From positions 1-6,740 of the forward strand of contig WFRP01000272.1 in NCBI GenBank assembly GCA_015486505.1: a DNA stretch of 6,740 nucleotides, in the 5' to 3' direction. Positions 1 to 5,265 of the stretch are shown one piece after another. The notes under the pieces were generated by a model. The model worked only from the letters and a program-made list of their open reading frames with translations, did no database searches and was not told where the DNA came from. Made by a program: the position numbers and the translations under genes. The stretch comes from Pseudomonadota bacterium. Lineage in GTDB: Bacteria > Desulfobacterota > Anaeroferrophillalia > Anaeroferrophillales > Tharpellaceae. Position 1 is the stretch's first letter, and each line of letters opens with the position of its first letter.

Positions 1-1
1 C

Positions 2-110
2 GATTTCGTCGTTTTTCGAAAGCGAGCGAGAGCCCATATGCATTGCAACTGTTTGAGCGTAAGCGAGTTTTGCAATGCGGGCGTAGCGAGTGTAAGGAAA
101 AACAGAAATC
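2..110. repeat. Long imperfect palindrome at window edge
   Basis: Nested complementary arms make one extended hairpin or cruciform. GATTTC (2-7) pairs with GAAATC (105-110), GTTTTTC (11-17) with GAAAAAC (97-103), GCCC (32-35) with GGGC (79-82), and GCATTGCAA (40-48) with TTGCAATGC (70-78). The intervening arms carry related GCGAG-containing words: AAGCGAGCGAG near 20-30, GCGTAAGCGAG near 57-67 and GCGTAGCGAG at 81-90. No open frame or transposase is associated with it. It resembles a dispersed intergenic repeat or a MITE-like remnant, but a single copy in this window cannot prove that. It may extend to the left of base 1. Confidence 0.6.
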
Positions 111-150
111 TTAACGCCTAGCGGAGAAAAGCCGCACCCGACCCCAGATT

Positions 151-274
151 TAGTACCTTACAGGTTATTTTCTGCACCAAAAAACAAGATTTAATAATCA
201 GAAAATGTTCTGATAAGAGTACTTATTTGCGGGCCGAAAAGGGCCGTTTGGGTTGCGGGAGTTAGTTCCCGCAT
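151..274 (+). repeat. Tandem structured unit, copy 1
   Basis: This is the first of two direct copies with a period of 124 bases. Hairpin A spans 152-223. AGTAC (152-156) pairs with GTACT (219-223), CTTACAG (157-163) pairs with CTGATAAG (210-217) with one bulged A, and after a 3x3 internal loop ATTTTCTG (167-174) pairs with CAGAAAAT (199-206), leaving a 24-base A-rich loop. Hairpin B is weak: GGCC-based around 230-246 with a GAAAA loop and a G/G mismatch. Hairpin C pairs GCGGGA (255-260) with TCCCGC (267-272). TTTGGGTT (247-254) lies unpaired between B and C. No T-tract follows, so it is not a canonical terminator. The strand is assigned only by the orientation of the downstream operon. Confidence 0.75.
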
Positions 275-386
275 TAGTGCCTTACAGGTTATTTTCTTGT
301 TTTAAAACAAGAAAATGTTCTGATAAGAGCACTTATTTGCGGGCCGCAAGGCCCTGTTTGGGTTGCGGGAGTTGTTCCCGCATTAG
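275..386 (+). repeat. Tandem structured unit, copy 2
   Basis: The second copy ends 31 bases before the first start codon. Hairpin A spans 276-333. AGTGC (276-280) pairs with GCACT (329-333), and CTTACAG pairs with CTGATAAG as in copy 1. The inner stem is a perfect 26-base palindrome at 291-316 with half-site ATTTTCTTGTTTT. Hairpin B is GGGCC (341-345) against GGCCC (350-354), closed by a GCAA tetraloop. Hairpin C pairs GCGGGA (365-370) with TCCCGC (376-381). The unpaired TTTGGGTT (357-364) is identical to copy 1. Where the copies differ inside stems, both partners have changed, while the loops differ freely in length. Conserved folding of an RNA, or of single-stranded DNA, is the natural reading. 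I do not recognise it as a named riboswitch class. Confidence 0.75.
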
Positions 387-398
387 CTGAATAGTTAC
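386..398 (+). repeat. 13-base flanking inverted repeat, left arm
   Basis: GCTGAATAGTTAC lies directly after the second tandem unit and 19 bases before the first start codon. Its exact reverse complement lies at 5154-5166, just past the last gene of the cluster. The two sites bracket the three genes and nothing else. Confidence 0.55.
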
Positions 399-408
399 AA
401 ATTTTTTT

Positions 409-412
409 GAGG
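409..412 (+). promoter_or_regulatory. Ribosome-binding site of the OmpA-like gene
   Basis: GAGG lies 5 bases before the ATG at 418, directly after a T7 run. It supports the ATG start, which also gives a complete signal peptide. Confidence 0.7.
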
Positions 413-417
413 TATCT

Positions 418-1026
418 ATGTCTTTCCGCAATCAAGTAAAGCTGCTCAATCCGAGATTAATTCTTGCCGGCATTACCCTTTTTCTGATTTGCTTAATTCT
501 GCCGCTGATGAGCCTGGCGGAAACGCCGGTATTTCAGCAAAATACCAGTCACGACGCGTTTTCGGTTCCCGACAGAACCGAAAAAAAATCCGTCACCGGC
601 ATCGATTCGGGGAAATATGAGCTTGTGGTTGACAGTTCTTTAATCAGCCGCTCCTTAATGAGTGACAAAGGGACAATTGATCTTAACATAGAATTTGCTT
701 CAGGTTCGGCCCGGCTGACCGACAGGGCCGGCCGCCAGATCAAACAGATTGCCCAGGCTCTGAAAAATGAAAATCTTAAAAATGAAAAATTTATGATTAC
801 CGGCCATACCGATGATCGCGGTTCCGCGAAAGCCAACCTGAAACTTTCCGAAAAACGGGCTTTACGGGTCAAAAACGCTCTGGTCGACTCAGGGATTTCT
901 GCAACCCGCCTGCAAACACAGGGGATGGGTGAAAGTAAACCGGTAGCCGACAACCACAGCGCCGCCGGCAGGGCCCGCAACCGGCGGGTAACCCTGTCCA
1001 GGATAAAGGACATCTCTAATGATTAA
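418..1026 (+). CDS. OmpA-family peptidoglycan-binding envelope protein
   Basis: This 202-residue exported protein is expected to bind peptidoglycan noncovalently in the periplasm. Residues 1-34 form a signal peptide: a short basic start, a hydrophobic core at about 14-30 and a SLA|ET cleavage site. The peptide has no lipobox, although an uncleaved membrane anchor cannot be excluded. Residues 35-80 are a polar linker. Residues 84-196 are an OmpA C-terminal-type domain (OmpA/MotB fold), with the hallmark GHTDDRGS (129-136), the LSEKRA helix (143-148), the RLQTQGMGESKP segment and the closing GRARNRRV (184-191). In this family the Asp of the TD motif and the Arg of NRR contact the diaminopimelate of the peptide stem, and both are present. 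There is no beta-barrel, so it is not a full OmpA porin but a small Pal/YiaD-like periplasmic protein without the lipid anchor. It is the first gene of a co-directional cluster, and the protease gene starts 39 bases downstream. Confidence 0.93.
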   Translation: MSFRNQVKLLNPRLILAGITLFLICLILPLMSLAETPVFQQNTSHDAFSVPDRTEKKSVTGIDSGKYELVVDSSLISRSLMSDKGTIDLNIEFASGSARLTDRAGRQIKQIAQALKNENLKNEKFMITGHTDDRGSAKANLKLSEKRALRVKNALVDSGISATRLQTQGMGESKPVADNHSAAGRARNRRVTLSRIKDISND

Positions 1027-1034
1027 AATTTTCA

Positions 1035-1066
1035 CGGGAAATTGATAAATCGGGAGATTGATAAAA
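1035..1066 (+). repeat. 16-base tandem duplication carrying the ribosome-binding site
   Basis: CGGGAAATTGATAAAT (1035-1050) is followed immediately by CGGGAGATTGATAAAA (1051-1066), a direct duplication with two differences. The second copy supplies the GGGAG ribosome-binding sequence and the A of the protease start codon. The first copy supplies a TTG that could be mistaken for an in-frame start. Confidence 0.75.
1052..1056 (+). promoter_or_regulatory. Ribosome-binding site deciding the S8 protease start
   Basis: GGGAG lies 9 bases before the ATG at 1066. The in-frame TTG at 1042 has only GGGAA at 3-base spacing. The ATG also places the basic n-region directly before the hydrophobic signal core. 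I therefore use 1066 and not 1042. Confidence 0.7.
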
Positions 1067-3606
1067 TGAGACCGCAAAAAATATCAACCGCAAAGCGGCT
1101 GCCGGTATTATTAGCCTGTCTTTTAATTTTGACAGTTTTCCTGATTGCCGCGGATTGGAACCTGTGTATCGCCGGAACCAGCCCCGACAAAAACCGCTAC
1201 AGTTACAGAGCGGGGACAAAGCAGGTCAATCTTGCTCCCAGCCCGAACCTTGTGGTTGTCGATAGCAGCAAGAGTGCGAAAAAAGATTTACATACCAGAT
1301 CACTGGCTGAGATCGGGATTGTTCTGGACCCGTTAAGCCGGCAAAAAGCCCTTGCCGACCGCGGTCTGAAACTCTATCGCAAAACAGAATCATCTCCGGA
1401 CAATCATGAAAAAGGGCTCAAATCTCTGGTCAAAGATCGCCTTGATGACGCGAATGTAATAACCCAACCGGTTTTTGAACAGGGCGAAGTTCTGCTGATT
1501 CCCGGTGCTGAAATCATTGTCAGATGCAAAAAGAACCAGGATACGAAACAACAGCGCAGCTTTTTAAATTCACTGAAAACGGATCTCGGTATCAGCCGGA
1601 TTCAGGCTACCGGCAGCGGCAGTTTTCTGCTGACAATTAACCACCCCGACGATGGCCGCTGCTATCAGGTTTGCCGAAAGCTTATCCAACTTGCCCCAAT
1701 TGCCGACGCCGAGCCCAACCATCTGATAATTACCCTCGATGATCAGAAAAGCCGGTTGACCAATTTTGATATCCGGGTTGCAACCGACACAAAAACGCAA
1801 ACCATTCTCACTCCGGCAACCAGACCTAAAAAGTTGTCGGCAAAACCAACTGCGGCGGCCAGCCCGGCCACTGATCCGGCAGATCAGGATTGGCAGGTTC
1901 TGGCCGCTATTGATGCTGAAAAAGCAGACTATCCTCCTCCAGGCTGGATTTTGACCTGCGGCAAAGGTAAAACTGCCGCGGCCTGGGGCCGGACAAAGTA
2001 CCGGGCTTTGGCCGGCGGGCATTCGCTCTACTGTGCGGCTTATGGGCCGGGAGCCGTCGCCGCCCCCGGCCCGGCTCCGGTCAATATGGCCGGTTATCTT
2101 GTCTCTCCGGCACTTGACTTAAGCCCTTTCAATGAAGTTTATGTCGAAGTCTGGTTCTATGCCAAAAATGAGATTTTACTGGATGAGCAAAACCGGCCGC
2201 AGGCCCGGGATCTGCCGGTAATCGGGATTACCGACGGCAAAAAAAGCTGTGAAAAATATCTGACGATAATCCACGCCCAGGGTGACTGCACCAAAGATCC
2301 GACCACTAAAAATGGTTGGCGTAAATGCCTTTTTCGAATACCGGCGGCGTTTCACAAAGCCGGTATAAAGGTCTGTTTTCTCTATATCAGTGACGGCAAG
2401 AGCCCCAGGGAAGGATGTTACCTTGACAATATCCGGATTATCGGCCGGAGGGCCTCCAGAAAAGACGCGAAACTTGGCAACGACCCCTACTGCGGAGCGC
2501 AGTATGAACTCATCAATCGCGGTCAGATAGCGGGTCTGGGAACCCCCGATAATGATATGGATGTAACTAAGGCCTGGAAGTTAACTGAAATAGATAAGGA
2601 TCTGGTCGTCGCCGTTATTGACGACGGAGTCGAGCTTGAACACCCGGATCTCAATCTGGTTCAGGGCTATCGGCCCGACGGTTCCGCCGGCGGCGGCCCG
2701 ACTTCCGACGAGGCTGACCACGGCACCAGCGTGGCCGGAAATATCGGCGCTGTCGGCAATAATAATATCGGAGTCATCGGCATTGCCCCGAATGTTAAAA
2801 TTATGCCGATTAACGGCGGGAATTCCGTTATTGAAAGAGCGGCGGCCATCCGGCTCGCGGTAAATAAGGGCGCCAGAATTATCAATAATTCCTGGGGCTG
2901 GGTCGGGGCCCCTTCAGTAGAAATTGAAAACGCCATTGCCGATGCCTTGCAGGCCGGAGTGGTAGTTCTGTTCGCCGCCGGCAACGGTCCCGACCGGCCG
3001 CCGTTTACCTACGATGTTGCTTTCCCCGGAAGACTTACTGAGAACTATGATCTTATCTGTGTCGGAGCCACCAGCATGACCGATGAACACAAATCGGCAG
3101 CCAGCAGTGACGGTGAATTCAGTTGGGGCTCAAGCTATATCGGCCCCGGCCCCGATGTCTGCGCCCCCGGCCCCTGGAGCTATACCACCGACCGGATCGG
3201 AAAACTCGGTTACAATGACGGCAGCGGCGAGATTGACGCAGATTATTGCTCAAGTTTCGGCGGGACCTCATCATCATGTCCGAAAGTCACCGGCGTTGTC
3301 GCATTAATGCTCTCGGCCAACCCCGAATTAACTCCGGCCGAGGTCAAAAACATCCTGAAAAAAAGTGCCGATGACATCGATAAACCAGGTTTTGACGACA
3401 AAACCGGGGCCGGCCGGGTCAACGCTTTCAAAGCCGTCCGGATGGCCCGATTAGAACTCAAACCGGAACCTGCCCCCGAAAAAAAATCGGCAAAGCCTGG
3501 CAACCAACGCTCAATTGATGCCTTTTCCAGCCCCGGCCGGAACCAGCCGAAAAACCTTCCCCCACATTCCCCCAAACAAAACAACTGGCAAAATGTAGTT
3601 GAATAG
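1066..3606 (+). CDS. Secreted subtilisin/kexin-like S8 serine protease
   Basis: This 846-residue exported endopeptidase has the S8 catalytic residues Asp519 (VIDDGV), His552 (DHGTSVAG), the oxyanion Asn640 (AAGNG) and Ser735 (GGTSSSCPKV), plus the NNSWG strand at 607-611. Residues 1-37 form a signal peptide with a hydrophobic core at 12-29. Residues 45-225 look like a fervidolysin-type prodomain: YRAGTKQVNL opens it, GAEIIVR sits mid-domain, and the AEPNH at 215-219 is typical of the prodomain end. After an Ala/Pro/Lys-rich linker, residues 289-457 form a probable beta-sandwich (GYLVSPALDLS, GCYLDNIRI) resembling MAM or jelly-roll modules. A basic linker (about 461-469) follows. The catalytic domain runs from about 472 to 792, opening with the kexin/bacterial-S8-like DPYCGAQYELINRGQ and ending with GAGRVNAFKAV. 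The last 50 residues are a Pro/Lys-rich tail with no recognisable anchor. The protein has 15 cysteines outside the signal region. Placing the sandwich before the catalytic domain is less usual than placing it after. The substrate is unknown. Its ATG lies 39 bases after the OmpA-like gene. Confidence 0.93.
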   Translation: MRPQKISTAKRLPVLLACLLILTVFLIAADWNLCIAGTSPDKNRYSYRAGTKQVNLAPSPNLVVVDSSKSAKKDLHTRSLAEIGIVLDPLSRQKALADRGLKLYRKTESSPDNHEKGLKSLVKDRLDDANVITQPVFEQGEVLLIPGAEIIVRCKKNQDTKQQRSFLNSLKTDLGISRIQATGSGSFLLTINHPDDGRCYQVCRKLIQLAPIADAEPNHLIITLDDQKSRLTNFDIRVATDTKTQTILTPATRPKKLSAKPTAAASPATDPADQDWQVLAAIDAEKADYPPPGWILTCGKGKTAAAWGRTKYRALAGGHSLYCAAYGPGAVAAPGPAPVNMAGYLVSPALDLSPFNEVYVEVWFYAKNEILLDEQNRPQARDLPVIGITDGKKSCEKYLTIIHAQGDCTKDPTTKNGWRKCLFRIPAAFHKAGIKVCFLYISDGKSPREGCYLDNIRIIGRRASRKDAKLGNDPYCGAQYELINRGQIAGLGTPDNDMDVTKAWKLTEIDKDLVVAVIDDGVELEHPDLNLVQGYRPDGSAGGGPTSDEADHGTSVAGNIGAVGNNNIGVIGIAPNVKIMPINGGNSVIERAAAIRLAVNKGARIINNSWGWVGAPSVEIENAIADALQAGVVVLFAAGNGPDRPPFTYDVAFPGRLTENYDLICVGATSMTDEHKSAASSDGEFSWGSSYIGPGPDVCAPGPWSYTTDRIGKLGYNDGSGEIDADYCSSFGGTSSSCPKVTGVVALMLSANPELTPAEVKNILKKSADDIDKPGFDDKTGAGRVNAFKAVRMARLELKPEPAPEKKSAKPGNQRSIDAFSSPGRNQPKNLPPHSPKQNNWQNVVE

Positions 3607-3669
3607 GTTTACTTTTTTATAAAAAGGACTCCCAAATTTCAAACAACTTCCGAGCAACACGATTTTGGC

Positions 3670-3675
3670 AGGAGG
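3670..3675 (+). promoter_or_regulatory. Strong ribosome-binding site of the caspase-like gene
   Basis: AGGAGG, a full Shine-Dalgarno core, lies 9 bases before the ATG at 3685. The 78-base gap after the protease gene has no clear terminator, so co-transcription with separate, efficient initiation is likely. Confidence 0.75.
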
Positions 3676-3684
3676 TTCAGGAAA

Positions 3685-5151
3685 ATGAAAAAGAGCCAAC
3701 ACATAAAAAAAATCCGCCGGGCTGTTATCTGGCTGAGCCTGATGCTGTTATTACCGGGAATCGTAATATTAACCTCCTGCAGTGACAGTAACAAACAAAG
3801 TGAAAGCAGTAATCGCAAATCCGCGCAAACGGAAAACCTGGGCCGGAGCCGGAGTATGCGCGGCATTCAGCCGGTCAGTAAAAGTGCGGCAAAAGTTAAG
3901 CAGAAACGTCTGGCGATGGTTGTCGGCAACAGTGATTATGAAAAATCGAAGCTGAAAAACCCGGTTAATGATGCCCGGAGCATGGCCCGGCTGCTGCGGC
4001 GGCTGGATTTTGATGTGGATCTGGTGGAAAACGGCAAGCGCCGGGAAATGGTAAGTAAGATGAATGCCTTCGGCCGCAAATTAAGCCAGGTCGATGTCGG
4101 TCTTTTCTACTATGCCGGCCACGGAATTCAGGTTAAAGGCCGCAACTATCTGATTCCCACCGATGCCGTCCTCGAAAGCGAAGGCGATGTTGAATTCGAA
4201 GCGATTGATTTAGGTCGGGTACTGAGCAAAATGGAAGACTCCCGCTGCCCGCTTAATATCGTCATTCTTGATGCCTGCCGCGACAACCCCTTCGCCCGCA
4301 GTTTCCGCAGTACCACCAAAGGCCTGGCCCTGGTTGACGCGCCGCGGGGAACCATGCTGGCTTTCTCAACCGCGCCCGGCTCCGTCGCCGCTGACGGTGA
4401 AGGCAGCAACGGTATCTACACCAAATACCTGCTGAAAAATATTGAGCGTCCCGGCTTGAGTATTGAAGAGGTTTTTAAACAGGTCCGCATCGGCGTTGTC
4501 AACGAGACCAACGGCAAACAAACCCCCTGGGAATCATCTTCATTAATGGGGAGTTTTCATTTTCAGGAGAGTAACGAAGGTACCGCTACGGCCGCAAAGA
4601 CCAACAATACAACATCGACTGAAACCGCAGCACTTACCCCGGCACAAAAGCCGGTTCCGGATGTCTCTGAACCTGCCCCCCGGGCTTCCGCAAATAATGC
4701 CGCCCCGAAACCACAGGCACAAGCACAATTTAAAACAGTTCCAAAGGCAAAACCGGTCCAAAAAGCAAAACCCAAACAGGTTGCGAGCATTAAACGCCAA
4801 CCGGCAGCGGCTCCGGCGGTTAAACGCCCGCAGTTGTCGGCCGAAGTCCGCAAATATATCAGGATGCTTGAATCAACAAACGCCAAAGATCAGCGTTACG
4901 CCGCCAAAAAAATCTACAAAAACTATCTCCACAACCGGACTTTGCTTGAGGTTGTCAATCAACAGCTTTTGCGCGGCTATAAAAAAAGGACTAATAATCG
5001 CCTCTATGTCGATACCATGTCCTGGTTCTGCAATGTTCTCGGCCGTTCCCAACAATCCCGCTACGCTGCCACCCTGGAGAAAGTCGCCGACTCCGACGTA
5101 AACCGAAAACTGAAAAAATATGCCCGCAAAAACCTTAAGTACCTGCAATAA
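3685..5151 (+). CDS. Caspase-like (C14, orthocaspase) lipoprotein with HEAT-like C-terminus
   Basis: This 488-residue protein is predicted to be a cysteine endopeptidase tethered to the envelope. Residues 1-32 are a lipoprotein signal with a basic start, a hydrophobic core at 13-29 and lipobox LTSC, Cys32 being the lipidation site. Ser at +2 argues for outer-membrane delivery under the E. coli-type Lol rule. Residues about 74-293 are a caspase/metacaspase p20-like domain. It has RLAMVVGNSDY, the NPVNDARSMARLL helix, catalytic His146 in FYYAGHG, YLIPTDA, and catalytic Cys198 in VILDACRDNPF. The p10-like part carries GTMLAFSTAPGSVA and the NGIYTKYLL helix. Asp196, two residues before the Cys, matches the acidic S1 position of metacaspases, which cleave after Arg or Lys; applying that here is inference. 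Residues 296-384 are a Pro/Ala/Lys/Thr-rich flexible linker. Residues 385-488 are strongly basic and helical, and look like two or three degenerate HEAT/ARM-type repeats ending in DSDVNRKLKKYARKNLKYL. It is the last gene of the cluster, followed by a terminator and convergent uvrB. Confidence 0.93.
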   Translation: MKKSQHIKKIRRAVIWLSLMLLLPGIVILTSCSDSNKQSESSNRKSAQTENLGRSRSMRGIQPVSKSAAKVKQKRLAMVVGNSDYEKSKLKNPVNDARSMARLLRRLDFDVDLVENGKRREMVSKMNAFGRKLSQVDVGLFYYAGHGIQVKGRNYLIPTDAVLESEGDVEFEAIDLGRVLSKMEDSRCPLNIVILDACRDNPFARSFRSTTKGLALVDAPRGTMLAFSTAPGSVAADGEGSNGIYTKYLLKNIERPGLSIEEVFKQVRIGVVNETNGKQTPWESSSLMGSFHFQESNEGTATAAKTNNTTSTETAALTPAQKPVPDVSEPAPRASANNAAPKPQAQAQFKTVPKAKPVQKAKPKQVASIKRQPAAAPAVKRPQLSAEVRKYIRMLESTNAKDQRYAAKKIYKNYLHNRTLLEVVNQQLLRGYKKRTNNRLYVDTMSWFCNVLGRSQQSRYAATLEKVADSDVNRKLKKYARKNLKYLQ

Positions 5152-5153
5152 AC

Positions 5154-5166
5154 GTAACTATTCAGC
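5154..5166 (-). repeat. 13-base flanking inverted repeat, right arm
   Basis: GTAACTATTCAGC begins 3 bases after the caspase-like stop codon. It is the exact reverse complement of 386-398. The next base on either side breaks the match, so the shared core is 13 bases. Confidence 0.55.
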
Positions 5167-5237
5167 CGAATTTTAACTGCCCTCCTTCCGGGATGCAAGC
5201 TGTACAAGCTGGGATCAGGCTTGACTTATGGGTATTT

Positions 5238-5265
5238 AAAAAAAAGAAGCTTCGGCTTCTTTTTT
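5238..5265. terminator. Bidirectional intrinsic terminator between caspase-like gene and uvrB
   Basis: GAAGC (5246-5250), a TTCG tetraloop (5251-5254) and GCTTC (5255-5259) form the core. It is flanked by A8 (5238-5245) and T6 (5260-5265), which extend the stem and give a U-tract in either direction. Read on the minus strand it starts at the uvrB TGA stop codon and ends in eight T. Read on the plus strand it terminates the three-gene cluster about 90 bases past the last stop. Confidence 0.92.

Larger units (their letters stand above)
1..417. other. Gene-free structured leader region
   Basis: No credible coding frame exists here on either strand. The stretch holds the palindrome at 2-110, a plain spacer at 111-150 in which I see nothing, the two tandem structured units at 151-386, a 13-base word repeated in inverted form beyond the gene cluster (386-398), a T7 run at 402-408 and the ribosome-binding site of the first gene. 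The promoter of the three-gene cluster presumably lies here, but I could not identify it with confidence. Confidence 0.7.

Noticed and set aside
297..326. Sigma70-like promoter TTGTTT (297-302) and TGATAA (321-326), 18-base spacing
   Set aside because: Both elements are part of the hairpin A sequence, the -35 is weak, and AT-rich palindromes generate such matches easily. It cannot be distinguished from chance.
151..386. CRISPR array or classical terminators
   Set aside because: There are only two directly abutting units of more than 100 bases with no spacers and no cas genes. The GC hairpins lack a T-tract directly after them.
549..1013. Long open frame antisense to the OmpA-like gene
   Set aside because: It lies wholly opposite a clear OmpA-domain gene, its translation has no recognisable motif, and no ribosome-binding context supports it. 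The same applies to antisense frames at 1570-2022, 2667-2984, 3243-3584 and 4563-4886.
1042..1065. TTG at 1042 as the start of the S8 protease
   Set aside because: It has a poorly spaced ribosome-binding sequence and arises from the 16-base duplication. The ATG at 1066 has GGGAG at 9 bases and gives a cleaner signal peptide.
3612..3626. AT palindrome after the S8 protease as a terminator
   Set aside because: The arms are only A and T with one closing G-C pair, which is too weak for an intrinsic terminator. A strong ribosome-binding site follows within 60 bases.
418..5151. Transposon or prophage cargo on compositional grounds
   Set aside because: Base composition and codon style look like those of uvrB, and no transposase, integrase or phage gene is visible. 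Only the 13-base inverted repeat hints at mobility.
5196..5223. CAAGCTG direct repeat and a CAAGC/GCTTG hairpin between the caspase-like gene and the terminator
   Set aside because: The arms are 5-7 bases long with no covariation or context, so chance is sufficient.
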